A DNA stretch of 51,375 nt from Cohnella lupini (lineage in GTDB: Bacteria > Bacillota > Bacilli > Paenibacillales > Paenibacillaceae): positions 1 to 51,375 of the forward strand of contig NZ_QRDY01000027.1 in assembly GCF_003386205.1 (NCBI RefSeq). The letters are read 5' to 3'. The notes under the pieces were generated by a model that was given only the letters and a program-made list of their open reading frames with translations, was not told the origin of the DNA and did not search any database. Positions 30,968 to 40,591 of this stretch are shown piece after piece (the first letter of the stretch is position 1; each line of letters begins with the position of its first letter). The position numbers and the translations under genes are program-made.

Positions 30968-32386
30968 GTGCAATCTCAGGATGAGTGGAAGCCCCGACTG
31001 TTGGCGCAAGCTCGCGCGGACGGCTGGTGGCGCAAGGACAGCGCCGTCGTGGCCGCGGTATCCGGCGGTCCGGACTCCATGGCGCTCCTTCATCTTCTGA
31101 AGAGCATGGCGAAGGAGACGCCGTTCCGGATCATCGTCGCGCATGCCAATCACCAGTTCCGAGTCGCGGAATCGCAAGAGGAAGCTAAGCTTGTTGCAGG
31201 CGTAGCGAAGGAATGGGGACTGCCGTTCGAGACGGTGGAGCTAGGATTACCCGAATACATAGCGAGTACGGGCATGAACGCCCAAAGCGCGGCCAGGGAG
31301 AAGCGTTATGATTTTCTGAGGCAGGTCGCGGAAAAACATTCTTGCCCTTTTCTTCTAATGGGCCATCACGCCGACGATCAAGCGGAGACGGTGTTGATGA
31401 GATTGATCCGCGGGACGGGGATCAGCGGACTCGCGGGAATTCCTTATCGCCGAAAAGAGGATCAATTGGAACTGTTTCGACCTCTATTGCGTATAACCAA
31501 ATGTGAGCTACTGGATTACTGTAAGCGAAACGGGGTGCCTTACGCGGTTGATAGCAGCAATGCCGACCGACATTATTTCCGCAATGCCGTCCGTTTGGAT
31601 CTGTTGCCGATGCTGGAGGAGCACAATCCCAGGCTGAAGGATTCGCTGGTCAGACTTGCCGACATGGCAGCGGCGGACGACGATTATATGGAAGACCAGA
31701 CCCGACGAGCGTTCGAAGAAGGAATTGCTCCTTCCGGGGATGGCTTCCGGGTAGGGCGACGATGGTTCCGCGGCCGTCACGTCGCTTTACAACGCAGATT
31801 GATTAAATTAATATTAAACTGTTCTTCAAACCCCCGTAGAATGCTGGATTATCAGTTAGTGGAGGAAATTCTAGCAGCTCTCGAACAAGAAAGTCCCACC
31901 GTCATCCAATTGGATATCGGGGATGGCTGGGTGCTCAGTAGGGAATATGAAGAGGTGTATATCGGTCCGGGTCTGCCGGGACCGGTAAACTTTACGTATA
32001 TCGTCACGGAGACGATGAACGAAGTCCGAATTAACGAAACGGGTGAGCAAGTGCTGCTGGAACGTCTAGAAGGCCCGATGGCTTATGGAGGTACAGACAG
32101 GCGAGTAGCTTGTTTCGACTTAGCCCGATTGAAATTCCCTCTTCGGGTACGCAGCAGGCTGCCGGGCGATCTGATGCATCCATACGGACTAAACGGCACC
32201 AAAAAAGTGCAAGATATGTTCGTCGATGCCAAAGTGCCGCGCTCCCGGCGCGACAAGCTGCCGATCCTAGTCGATGGGGACGAACGCGTGCTCTGGATTC
32301 CGGGATTGCGACGCTCGAGCCACGCTCTGGTTACCGCGGATACCCGTACGACGTTACGGATTACGTTCACGGGGACCGAAAACTAG
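30968..32386 (+). CDS. tilS: tRNA(Ile)-lysidine synthase TilS
   Basis: A 472-residue enzyme that attaches lysine to C34 of the tRNA-Ile CAU anticodon, changing its decoding to AUA. The PP-loop SGGPDSMALLHLL lies near residue 31, followed by GHHADDQAETVLMRLIRGTG. C-terminal TilS domains run to the end (KKVQDMFVDAKVPRSRRDKLP). AAGGAG at 30954-30959 is eight bases from GTG 30968 but only two from ATG 30962; I take the GTG, with ATG 30962 as a close alternative. Order yabT-tilS-hpt-ftsH is as in B. subtilis. Confidence 0.95.
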   Translation: MQSQDEWKPRLLAQARADGWWRKDSAVVAAVSGGPDSMALLHLLKSMAKETPFRIIVAHANHQFRVAESQEEAKLVAGVAKEWGLPFETVELGLPEYIASTGMNAQSAAREKRYDFLRQVAEKHSCPFLLMGHHADDQAETVLMRLIRGTGISGLAGIPYRRKEDQLELFRPLLRITKCELLDYCKRNGVPYAVDSSNADRHYFRNAVRLDLLPMLEEHNPRLKDSLVRLADMAAADDDYMEDQTRRAFEEGIAPSGDGFRVGRRWFRGRHVALQRRLIKLILNCSSNPRRMLDYQLVEEILAALEQESPTVIQLDIGDGWVLSREYEEVYIGPGLPGPVNFTYIVTETMNEVRINETGEQVLLERLEGPMAYGGTDRRVACFDLARLKFPLRVRSRLPGDLMHPYGLNGTKKVQDMFVDAKVPRSRRDKLPILVDGDERVLWIPGLRRSSHALVTADTRTTLRITFTGTEN

Positions 32387-32442
32387 GGCATGATCGGTGT
32401 AAAGCAATCATACCGTGTAATAATCACTGGGAGGTACCTTTT

Positions 32443-32982
32443 TTGCAAAACGACATTCAAGAAGTTTTATACTCGCAAGAAGCAATACAGCAGAAGGTAC
32501 GGGAGCTAGGAGCGGCGATTACCCGCGACTACGAAGGACGCAATCCGTTAGTCATTTGCGTACTGAAAGGCGCGTTTATCTTTATGGCGGACTTGTCCAA
32601 GAACATCGAGATACCGATCGAGCTAGACTTTATGGCGGTATCCAGTTACGGCAATTCCACAAGATCTTCCGGAGAAGTCAAGATTATTAAAGATCTGGAC
32701 GCATCCGTTGAAGGTCGCGACGTACTCATTGTAGAAGATATAATCGATAGCGGGTTGACCCTTAGCTATTTGATCGACGTGCTCGAACGTCGCAACGCTT
32801 TAACGGTTAACGTGGTTGCCCTGTTCGATAAGCCGGGTCGCCGCACGGTCGACCTGAACGCGGATTACACCGGGTTCACGATTCCGGACGCGTTCGTCGT
32901 CGGTTACGGTCTTGATTACGCCGAGAAGTACCGGAACCTTCCGTACGTCGGCGTGCTTAAACCGGAAGTTTATTCTAGTTAA
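32443..32982 (+). CDS. hpt: Hypoxanthine phosphoribosyltransferase
   Basis: A 179-residue purine-salvage enzyme that joins hypoxanthine or guanine to PRPP. The PRPP motif is VLIVEDIIDSGLTL, and LKGAFIFMADL and SSYGNSTRSSGEV are family segments. The start is TTG 32443, nine bases after TGGGAGG; the frame extends far upstream into tilS, but the protein family begins here. It is co-transcribed with tilS. Confidence 0.95.
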   Translation: MQNDIQEVLYSQEAIQQKVRELGAAITRDYEGRNPLVICVLKGAFIFMADLSKNIEIPIELDFMAVSSYGNSTRSSGEVKIIKDLDASVEGRDVLIVEDIIDSGLTLSYLIDVLERRNALTVNVVALFDKPGRRTVDLNADYTGFTIPDAFVVGYGLDYAEKYRNLPYVGVLKPEVYSS

Positions 32983-33013
32983 ACCAAGCCGCCCATGCGG
33001 CGGCGCGTTATTA

Positions 33014-33043
33014 TTGTGATGCCAAGACAGGCTATGGTAAAAT
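33014..33043 (+). promoter_or_regulatory. Probable ftsH promoter
   Basis: TTGTGA (33014-33019), an 18-bp spacer and TAAAAT (33038-33043). Just upstream, GCCGC pairs with GCGGC after the hpt stop without a T tract. Confidence 0.5.
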
Positions 33044-33072
33044 GATGTAAGCGTGTCGAGAGGAGGTCGGGG

Positions 33073-35070
33073 ATGAATCGGTTCATCCGGAACACAGGGT
33101 TTTACTTACTTATCTTTTTGGTGACCGTCGGAATCGTTCAGTTTTTTATCGGAAAGAACGAGACGACCAAGGCATTGAATTACAATGAAATTATGCAGGT
33201 GGTTCAACAAGGCAACGTCAAGGAAATGACGATGCAAGCTCAAGGCGGTACGTATTTAATTACGGGTAAATATAAAACAATACCTGCCGACATCAAGAGC
33301 GAATTGTTCTCGGGACGCCTTCCTTTGACCGAAATTGCGGCAACGAAGCTACATGATGCCGCAGTGGAAAAAGGAATTCCAATCGAAGACAAAAAAATGC
33401 CGGGACAAAGCTTCTGGCTGACATTCTTGACCTCCATCATTCCGTTCATTATTATGTTCGTTCTGTTTTTCTTCCTGATCAATCAGGCACAGGGCGGCGG
33501 CGGTAAAGTGATGAACTTCGGCAAGAGCCGTGCCCGCTTGTATAATGAAGAGAAGAAGCGGGTTACGTTCGAAGACGTGGCCGGAGCGGACGAAGAGAAG
33601 CAGGAACTGGTCGAGGTCGTCGAGTTCTTGAAGGATCCCCGCAAGTTTGCCGCGCTTGGCGCGCGCATTCCCAAAGGCGTTCTGCTCGTAGGTCCTCCGG
33701 GTACAGGTAAGACCTTGCTAGCCCGGGCAGTTGCCGGGGAAGCGGGCGTACCGTTCTTCACGATCTCCGGTTCGGATTTCGTGGAAATGTTCGTAGGCGT
33801 CGGGGCATCCCGTGTCCGCGACTTGTTCGAGAACGCGAAGAAGAATTCACCTTGTATCATCTTCATCGATGAGATCGATGCCGTTGGTCGTCAACGGGGC
33901 GCAGGCCTCGGCGGCGGACATGACGAGCGCGAGCAAACGTTGAACCAACTCCTCGTCGAGATGGACGGTTTCGGAGCGAACGAAGGTATCATTATCGTAG
34001 CCGCGACTAACCGCCCTGATATTCTCGATCCGGCATTGCTTCGTCCGGGCCGTTTCGACCGTCAAATTACGGTTGATCGTCCAGACGTCAAAGGCCGCGA
34101 GGCGGTATTGAAGGTTCATGCGCGCAACAAGCCGCTCAACAAGGACGTACGTCTTGGCACGATTGCTAAGCGGACGACCGGCTTTACCGGAGCGGATCTG
34201 GAGAACTTACTGAACGAAGCGGCATTGCTTGCTGCTCGTCGTAATAAGAAGGATATCGCCATGACTGAAGTCGATGAAGCTATCGATCGCGTCGTCGTCG
34301 GTACCGAGAAGAAGAGCCGCGTCATCAGCGACCGCGAGAAGCGCATCGTCGCTTATCACGAAGCGGGCCATACGATTGCCGGGTTCTTCCTGGAGCATGC
34401 GGATACGGTCCACAAGGTAACGATCATTCCGCGCGGACGCGCCGGCGGTTACGTCATCATGCTTCCGAAGGAAGATCGCATGCTCGTGACCAAGCAAGAG
34501 CTCCTCGATAAAGTTACCGGCTTGCTTGCGGGCCGCGCTGCCGAGGAAATCTTCATCGGAGAAATCGGCACGGGCGCTTATAGCGACTTTAAGTCCGCGA
34601 CGAGCATCGTACGTGCGATGATCATGGAATACGGAATGAGCGAGAAGCTCGGAACGATGCAGTTCGGAAGCTCGCAAGGTCAAGTGTTCCTGGGTCGCGA
34701 TATCGGGCATGAACAGAACTACTCGGATGCTATCGCATACGAGATCGACCAAGAGATGCAGAGCATCACTCGGGATTGTTATGATCGGGCCAAGAAGCTG
34801 CTCAACGAGAAGAGCGCGGAAATGCACTTAATCGCGAACACGCTTCTTAGCGTAGAGACGCTTGATCTCGAACAAATCAAGTCTTTGATCGAGAAGGGCG
34901 AGCTGTTGCCGGAAAGCGTAGAGACTTCGACTTCGGAAGGCGAATCGAAAGCGGAACCGATCGTGGATACGCTTGGCAACGTCAAAGTCCGGATTCAAAC
35001 CCGCGACGACGAGCCATTGCCGACTACGCCGGATTTGCGCAAGGATGACGGCTCCGAGGAACCGAAATAA
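33073..35070 (+). CDS. ftsH: ATP-dependent zinc metalloprotease FtsH
   Basis: A 665-residue membrane-anchored AAA+ protease that degrades misassembled membrane proteins and regulators. Two membrane helices (about 7-26 and 114-136) flank an extracytoplasmic domain. The AAA module has Walker A GPPGTGKT near 207, Walker B FIDEID near 263 and a second-region-of-homology arginine in RPGRFDRQ. The zinc site HEAGH is at 429-433. The C-terminal 50 residues are acidic and variable. GAGAGGAGGTCGGGG is a strong ribosome site. The length is usual for the family. Confidence 0.98.
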   Translation: MNRFIRNTGFYLLIFLVTVGIVQFFIGKNETTKALNYNEIMQVVQQGNVKEMTMQAQGGTYLITGKYKTIPADIKSELFSGRLPLTEIAATKLHDAAVEKGIPIEDKKMPGQSFWLTFLTSIIPFIIMFVLFFFLINQAQGGGGKVMNFGKSRARLYNEEKKRVTFEDVAGADEEKQELVEVVEFLKDPRKFAALGARIPKGVLLVGPPGTGKTLLARAVAGEAGVPFFTISGSDFVEMFVGVGASRVRDLFENAKKNSPCIIFIDEIDAVGRQRGAGLGGGHDEREQTLNQLLVEMDGFGANEGIIIVAATNRPDILDPALLRPGRFDRQITVDRPDVKGREAVLKVHARNKPLNKDVRLGTIAKRTTGFTGADLENLLNEAALLAARRNKKDIAMTEVDEAIDRVVVGTEKKSRVISDREKRIVAYHEAGHTIAGFFLEHADTVHKVTIIPRGRAGGYVIMLPKEDRMLVTKQELLDKVTGLLAGRAAEEIFIGEIGTGAYSDFKSATSIVRAMIMEYGMSEKLGTMQFGSSQGQVFLGRDIGHEQNYSDAIAYEIDQEMQSITRDCYDRAKKLLNEKSAEMHLIANTLLSVETLDLEQIKSLIEKGELLPESVETSTSEGESKAEPIVDTLGNVKVRIQTRDDEPLPTTPDLRKDDGSEEPK

Positions 35071-35082
35071 CAAGATGATTGT

Positions 35083-35131
35083 AAACAGAGTGTTTCCGCG
35101 CCGTAAGGCGTTAGGGGCACTCTGTTTTTTT
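35083..35131 (+). terminator. Terminator after ftsH
   Basis: AAACAGAGTG pairs with CACTCTGTTT and is followed by T residues. An inner CGCC-GTAA-GGCG hairpin has a GNRA-type loop. The other 250 bp before nadA hold only the nadA promoter. Confidence 0.85.
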
Positions 35132-35246
35132 GCGGTAAAAGCGAACTGCAGGGAGGAAATCGGAGGAAAGAAGACAGTCGGGTTCATGTGGGGGGATTTC
35201 GGGGACTAAGCGGCGAAAAAAGGGCTTTCAATCGTTGCCAGATGAA

Positions 35247-35275
35247 TTGACAGCCTAACGTGGCAAGTGTAAATT
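35247..35275 (+). promoter_or_regulatory. Probable sigma-A promoter of the nadABC operon
   Basis: TTGACA, a 17-bp spacer and TAAATT. About 100 bp of leader precede nadA. I could not identify a NiaR operator with confidence. Confidence 0.6.
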
Positions 35276-35380
35276 AAGTGTTAATGAACGAAGTCCTTTT
35301 CGTCCACACTAAAGACAGCAATCCCGCCATGTTTGTGCATTCATTCACAAACTTTCGGTTCATCTTAGGGAGGAATTATC

Positions 35381-36319
35381 ATGGAGGCTTTGGCCCTAGA
35401 GCGTAAAGCGGAACAAAACCGCGAATTGCGCGAACGGCTTATGCAGCTTAAGAAAGAACGCAATGCCATTATTCTTGCGCATTATTACCAACGCGATGAA
35501 ATACAAGAGGTTGCCGATTTCCGCGGCGATTCCTTCTTACTTGCCCAGAAGGCAGCATCTACGGATGCCGACGTGATCGTATTTTGCGGCGTACATTTCA
35601 TGGGAGAGAGCGCCAAGATCCTAGCACCGAACAAAACGGTGCTCGTACCGGACGAACGAGCGGGCTGTCCGATGGCCGATATGGTTAACCCGATCGGGCT
35701 GAAGGAATTAAAGGCGAAGCACCCGAATGCCAAAGTCGTCACCTACATTAACTCCTCCGCGGACGTGAAGGCGGAGACTGATATATGCTGTACGTCGGCC
35801 AACGCGGTTAACGTGGTGAACTCGGTCGATTCCGACGAAGTCATCTGGTGTCCCGACAAGAACCTAGGTCATTACGTTCAACAATTTACGGACAAGAAAA
35901 TGATTATCTGGGAAGGCTATTGCAACACCCACGACATGCTTACAATTAAAGACGTGGAAGAAATGCGTGCCAAGTTCCCGAACGCGGAATTCGTCGTTCA
36001 TCCGGAATGCCGCCCGGAAGTCGTGGAAATGGCCGATTTCGTCGGAAGCACGACCGGAATTCTGAAGCATTGCCGGGAATCGAGCCATAAGGAATTCATC
36101 GTCGGAACGGAAGACGGAACGGGTTATCAACTACGGTTGGACAGCCCGGACAAAACGTTCCACTTCGCTTCGAAATTCCTTGTCTGCCCGAACATGAAAG
36201 TGAACAACCTGAAGAAGGTCGTTAAATGTCTGGAAACGATGCAACCGCAAATATACGTTCCGCAGGATGTCGCGGACAAAGCCCGATTATCGCTGGAGCG
36301 CATGTTATTGGTTAAATAA
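35381..36319 (+). CDS. nadA: Quinolinate synthase NadA
   Basis: A 312-residue [4Fe-4S] enzyme that condenses iminoaspartate with dihydroxyacetone phosphate to quinolinate, the second step of de novo NAD synthesis. AHYYQRDEIQEVADFRGDS is an NadA hallmark. Cysteines in CGVHFMGE (69), CCTSAN (136-137), HPEC (210) and CPNMK (269) include the candidate cluster ligands. AGGGAGGAA precedes the ATG. It is first in nadA-nadB-nadC, a straight pathway order unlike the split arrangement in B. subtilis. Confidence 0.96.
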   Translation: MEALALERKAEQNRELRERLMQLKKERNAIILAHYYQRDEIQEVADFRGDSFLLAQKAASTDADVIVFCGVHFMGESAKILAPNKTVLVPDERAGCPMADMVNPIGLKELKAKHPNAKVVTYINSSADVKAETDICCTSANAVNVVNSVDSDEVIWCPDKNLGHYVQQFTDKKMIIWEGYCNTHDMLTIKDVEEMRAKFPNAEFVVHPECRPEVVEMADFVGSTTGILKHCRESSHKEFIVGTEDGTGYQLRLDSPDKTFHFASKFLVCPNMKVNNLKKVVKCLETMQPQIYVPQDVADKARLSLERMLLVK

Positions 36320-36359
36320 CCTGCGCTACTCTCTTGTTGGAGTGGGGACGAAATTAATC

Positions 36360-37976
36360 ATGATTCCACGTTACGTTGTCGATTTTGATCTAGACAAGCT
36401 TCCACGCGTAGAGACGGACGTCATCGTCATAGGAGCCGGAATCGCCGGTCTGTATACGGCGCTGAAGACGAGCGAAACTAAGCGCGTTCTAATGATTACG
36501 AAGAAGTCTTTGTTCGACAGTAATACCCGTTACGCGCAAGGCGGTATCGCCGCCGTCATATCGGATGAGGATTCACCCGAATTTCTAGCCCAAGACACGT
36601 TGATTGCCGGAGCTGGCTTATGCGAAGCTTCGGCGGTCGACGTTCTTGTTCATGAGGGACCCCGCGGAGTTCAACAGCTCATACGATACGGCACGAACTT
36701 CGATGAAGAAGACGGTCATTTCGCCTTGACCAAAGAGGGTGCCCATAGCCAACGCCGAATTCTGCACGCGAATGGCGATGCGACCGGTTACGAAATCGTG
36801 AGAGCATTGGCGGAGAAGGTAAAATCCGACCCTACTCTCGAATTATGGGACGATCATTTCGTACTCGATTTGTTAACGGAGGATGAGGAATGCCGCGGCG
36901 CGATCGTTCAGAAGCCGGATGGATCCCGCGTCGCTGTTTTCGGCAGAGCTACCATCCTATGTACGGGCGGCACGGGGCAGCTATATCGGTATACGACGAA
37001 TCCAGAGGTGGCTACCGGAGACGGCGTAGCGATGGCTTACCGGGCCGGGGCGGACATTAGGGATATGGAGTTCAACCAATTTCATCCGACATCGTTATGT
37101 TATCCGGGGGCGCCTCGTTTTCTGATCTCGGAAGCGGTTCGCGGCGAAGGCGCCGTCTTGCGCAATATTCGGGGCGATCGTTTTATGGAAAATTACCATC
37201 CGCAGCTGGAGCTTGCTCCAAGAGACGTCGTTGCGCGGGCTATCGTCACCGAGATGGAAGCTACGAAATCGACATACGTTTACATCGATATTACGCATGA
37301 GACTCCTGAGCTGATTAAGCATCGTTTTCCGACGATATACGAATTCTGTCTGAATTACGGGCTCGACATGACGACTGACTGGATACCGGTCGCTCCGGCC
37401 GCCCATTATATGATGGGAGGAGTCAAAACGGATCTGCACGGAGAGACGAGCATTAAGCGATTATTCGCTTGCGGGGAAGCTTCTTCCACAGGCGTCCACG
37501 GTGCGAACCGGTTGGCGAGTAACTCGCTTTCCGAGGCTATCGTATTCGGACAACGAATCGTAGATGCCATTAATGAGCTCTCTCCTAATAAATTGACCGC
37601 GGATAATGGCAATTCGGGAGATCGAAACTCTTCATTGATTGGGGCGTTAATCGAACGCCGGTTGAAGCTTCAGAAAAATATGGTCCGATATGTCGGCTTA
37701 AGGCGGGACCGCGCGGGTTTATTGAAGGGCTTGGAGGATTTGAAGAAGCAATTGCCATTATTACAATTATGCTTATCCAAGAAAGAAGAACTGGAATACG
37801 CGAACTTGCTGACCTGCGCGATGCTCGTTACGGAAGCGGCATTAAATCGCGAGGAAAGCCGAGGCGGCCATTATCGGGAAGATTATCCTCAGAAGGACGA
37901 TATGAACTGGCGCAGGCATACGATACTTAACAGGGAAAAAGGCATACGCACAGAAAGGGTCGACGACGATGTTTGA
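36360..37976 (+). CDS. nadB: L-aspartate oxidase NadB
   Basis: A 538-residue flavoprotein that oxidises aspartate to iminoaspartate, which NadA uses. The FAD-binding GAGIAGLYTAL lies near residue 22. RYAQGGIAAV, DGVAMAYRAGAD, EFNQFHPTS, PAAHYMMGGV and CGEASSTGVHGANRLASNSL follow in the order of the succinate dehydrogenase/NadB family. ATG 36360 is chosen; the frame extends into nadA without a credible start. GGAGTGGGG lies twelve bases upstream, slightly far. Confidence 0.95.
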   Translation: MIPRYVVDFDLDKLPRVETDVIVIGAGIAGLYTALKTSETKRVLMITKKSLFDSNTRYAQGGIAAVISDEDSPEFLAQDTLIAGAGLCEASAVDVLVHEGPRGVQQLIRYGTNFDEEDGHFALTKEGAHSQRRILHANGDATGYEIVRALAEKVKSDPTLELWDDHFVLDLLTEDEECRGAIVQKPDGSRVAVFGRATILCTGGTGQLYRYTTNPEVATGDGVAMAYRAGADIRDMEFNQFHPTSLCYPGAPRFLISEAVRGEGAVLRNIRGDRFMENYHPQLELAPRDVVARAIVTEMEATKSTYVYIDITHETPELIKHRFPTIYEFCLNYGLDMTTDWIPVAPAAHYMMGGVKTDLHGETSIKRLFACGEASSTGVHGANRLASNSLSEAIVFGQRIVDAINELSPNKLTADNGNSGDRNSSLIGALIERRLKLQKNMVRYVGLRRDRAGLLKGLEDLKKQLPLLQLCLSKKEELEYANLLTCAMLVTEAALNREESRGGHYREDYPQKDDMNWRRHTILNREKGIRTERVDDDV

Positions 37977-38868
37977 ACGAGAAAGCGATTGGGCGATCGG
38001 CGGTCCCGCGATCGAGGCGGTAAAGGACCATCTACGGGCGTGGTTGGCAGAGGATATCGGTTCGGGGGACGTCACGACGATGGCAACCGTGCCTCAGGGG
38101 CATATATCCACCGGCATTATTCACGCGAAGCATGCGGGAATCCTTGCCGGCATCCCGCTGGCACGGCTCGTGTTCGAGGTTATCGATAAAAGCTTGAAAT
38201 TCAACGCGCAAGTGACGGACGGAACTTTTGTGGAGCGCGGCACGGTACTAGCGATCGTCGAAGGTTCGACGCATAGTATTCTGACCGGCGAGCGGCTCGC
38301 CCTGAACTTGCTGCAAAGGCTGTCGGGAATCGCGACCAAAACGAACGAATACGTCGTCGCTGCCCAAGGGCAACCGGTCAGAATTGCGGATACGCGCAAG
38401 ACGACGCCGGGACATCGAACCTTAGAGAAGTACGCGGTTAGAGTCGGGGGAGGAGCGAATCATCGCTTCGGCCTCTATGATGCCGTTATGATCAAGGATA
38501 ACCACATTAAGGCGGCCGGGGGAATATCGGCGGCCGTCCATGCGGCGAAATCGCGCATTCCGCACACCATGATGATCGAAGTGGAAGCGGAATCCCTTGC
38601 GGAAGCGGAAGAGGCCGTAAGCGCCGGAGCGCATATCGTGATGCTGGATAACATGAATTCGCATGATATGGCGGAGGCCGTCAAGGTCATTCGCAAGCTT
38701 GCGCCGCATATCGTATTGGAAGCCTCCGGAGGGATTATGCCGGAGCGGGTGGCGGAAGTGGCGCGTAGCGGCGTCGATATTATCTCGGTAGGCGGCTTGA
38801 CCCACTCTTTTACGGCGCTCGATATCAGTCTGGATTTGAACGCGAAGAAAAAGGGGGGAGCGTCGTGA
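37969..38868 (+). CDS. nadC: Nicotinate-nucleotide pyrophosphorylase (carboxylating) NadC
   Basis: A 299-residue enzyme that turns quinolinate and PRPP into nicotinate mononucleotide, completing the nadABC branch. Family segments are EDIGSGDVTTMA, NLLQRLSGIATKT, RKTTPGHRTLEKYAVRVGGG-ANHR and DNHIKAAGG. The ATG overlaps the nadB stop by eight bases, and the stop overlaps coaX by four. Confidence 0.96.
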   Translation: MFERESDWAIGGPAIEAVKDHLRAWLAEDIGSGDVTTMATVPQGHISTGIIHAKHAGILAGIPLARLVFEVIDKSLKFNAQVTDGTFVERGTVLAIVEGSTHSILTGERLALNLLQRLSGIATKTNEYVVAAQGQPVRIADTRKTTPGHRTLEKYAVRVGGGANHRFGLYDAVMIKDNHIKAAGGISAAVHAAKSRIPHTMMIEVEAESLAEAEEAVSAGAHIVMLDNMNSHDMAEAVKVIRKLAPHIVLEASGGIMPERVAEVARSGVDIISVGGLTHSFTALDISLDLNAKKKGGAS

Positions 38869-39629
38869 TCTTAGTCGTAGATGTCGGTAATACGAACATC
38901 GTATTGGGTTTGTATCAAGGGCGCTCGTTGACGCACCACTGGCGCCTAAGTACGAATCGCTCCGCCACCGTAGACGAATACGGCGTGATGATCAGTAATT
39001 TGTTCCAACTAGCGAACGTGAAAGCGGAGCAAATCGAAGGGGTCATCCTCTCCTGCGTCGTTCCCCCGATTATGAACACCCTTGAGCAGTTATTCGCCAA
39101 GTATGTCGGAAAAGAAGCTTTGGTCGTCGGACCAGGCATCAAAACCGGATTGAACATAAGGTATGAGAATCCGCGCGAGGTAGGCGCCGACCGGATCGTC
39201 AATGCGGTCGCCGGCATCGAACAATACGGGACTCCGCTCGTCGTAGTGGATTTCGGAACGGCGACGACCTTCGACTATATCGATGCTTCCGGGGCTTATC
39301 TGGGCGGCGCGATCGTGCCGGGGATAGGCATCTCGGCGGAGGCGTTATACCAAAGAGCGGCGAAGCTTCCGCGAATCGAGTTATCGAAGCCGAAGACCGT
39401 CATCGGGCGCAACACGGTGGCTGCGATGCAGGCGGGAATAATTTTCGGCTATGCCGGTCAGGTTGACGGAATCGTTCGGCGCATCTGCAAGGAGTTCAAC
39501 GTTCAGCCTAGAATTATCGCGACGGGCGGCCTTGCGGATTTAATTGCCGCGGAATCGGAAACTATTGAGAAGGTAGATCCGTTACTTACATTAGAAGGCT
39601 TGAGGATCGTGTACGAACGAAATGGGTAA
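38865..39629 (+). CDS. coaX: Type III pantothenate kinase CoaX
   Basis: A 254-residue kinase of the ASKHA fold that phosphorylates pantothenate in the first step of coenzyme A synthesis. It starts with the phosphate-binding DVGNTNIVLGLY and contains GADRIVNAVAG, DFGTATTFD and GGAIVPGIGIS. The start is GTG 38865 overlapping the nadC stop (GTGA), with AAAGGGGGGAG upstream. Close linkage to nadC groups cofactor genes. Confidence 0.95.
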   Translation: MILVVDVGNTNIVLGLYQGRSLTHHWRLSTNRSATVDEYGVMISNLFQLANVKAEQIEGVILSCVVPPIMNTLEQLFAKYVGKEALVVGPGIKTGLNIRYENPREVGADRIVNAVAGIEQYGTPLVVVDFGTATTFDYIDASGAYLGGAIVPGIGISAEALYQRAAKLPRIELSKPKTVIGRNTVAAMQAGIIFGYAGQVDGIVRRICKEFNVQPRIIATGGLADLIAAESETIEKVDPLLTLEGLRIVYERNG

Positions 39630-39692
39630 AGATAGATAGTCGGCAAGCACGCGGTTGACTGTTTCACCGCTTCACGAAGGAGGCAATGCAGC

Positions 39693-40574
39693 ATGAAAGA
39701 CGAATTAGTGCGCGGAACGGCGTGGAATGGCGGATTGCGGGTGTTCGCCGCTCGTACGACGGCGTTGGTATCGGAAATGCAACGGCGACATGACACTTTT
39801 CCGACCGCAACGGCGGCGCTTGGCCGCACGGCGACGGTCGCGGCGATGATGGGCGTCATGCTTAAAGGAAAAGAAAAGCTTACGATTCAGGTAAAGGGCG
39901 ACGGACCGTTAGGTCAGATCGTCATGGATGCGAACGCCGAGGGAGAAGTACGAGGTTTCGTAGACAATCCTCACATCCACCTTCCGAGCAACAGCGAAGG
40001 AAAGCTCGACGTAGCCGGGGTGGTCGGAAGAACGGGTTACCTGCATGTGACGAAGGATCTCGGACTTAAGGAGCCCTACCGGGGAAGCGTGCCGATCATC
40101 TCGGGAGAGCTTGCCGAAGATTTTACGCTGTATTTCGCGGAGTCTGAGCAGAGCCCTTCGGCCGTCGGGTTAGGCGTGCTCGTTAATACGGATAATACGG
40201 TCGCTCATGCCGGGGGCTTCATCGTCCAGGTACTACCCGGACTTCCGGAGGAACAATTGGTACGTTTGGAGCGAGCCATTGCGGCTATGCCGCATGTAAC
40301 GGCTTTGTTGGACCAAGGGGAAACGCCCGAAAGCATCCTGGGTTTTCTCGTAGGCGACGACCTGACCATTCATCAAACGGTAGAACCCGTATTTCAATGT
40401 CATTGCTCTCGCGACCGATTCGAGAAAGTACTTATCACTCTTGGGCAAAAAGAGCTTAGAAGCTTGATCGAGGAAGATGGGCAGGCGGAACTGCATTGCC
40501 ACTTCTGCAACGAGAAATATCTGTTCGAAGCGGATGAGCTGGAAGCGTTATACCGGCTTGCGGAACGCAAATAA
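39693..40574 (+). CDS. hslO: Redox-regulated chaperone Hsp33
   Basis: A 293-residue holdase that is activated when its zinc-binding cysteines are oxidised. The C-terminal switch is CHC (about residues 237-239) and CHFC (about 269-272), giving the CXC...CXXC set. The N-terminal core has LGRTATVAAMMGVMLKG. GGAGG precedes ATG 39693. It follows coaX as in B. subtilis. Confidence 0.95.
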   Translation: MKDELVRGTAWNGGLRVFAARTTALVSEMQRRHDTFPTATAALGRTATVAAMMGVMLKGKEKLTIQVKGDGPLGQIVMDANAEGEVRGFVDNPHIHLPSNSEGKLDVAGVVGRTGYLHVTKDLGLKEPYRGSVPIISGELAEDFTLYFAESEQSPSAVGLGVLVNTDNTVAHAGGFIVQVLPGLPEEQLVRLERAIAAMPHVTALLDQGETPESILGFLVGDDLTIHQTVEPVFQCHCSRDRFEKVLITLGQKELRSLIEEDGQAELHCHFCNEKYLFEADELEALYRLAERK

Positions 40575-40591
40575 GGAAGGACTGGTTTAAC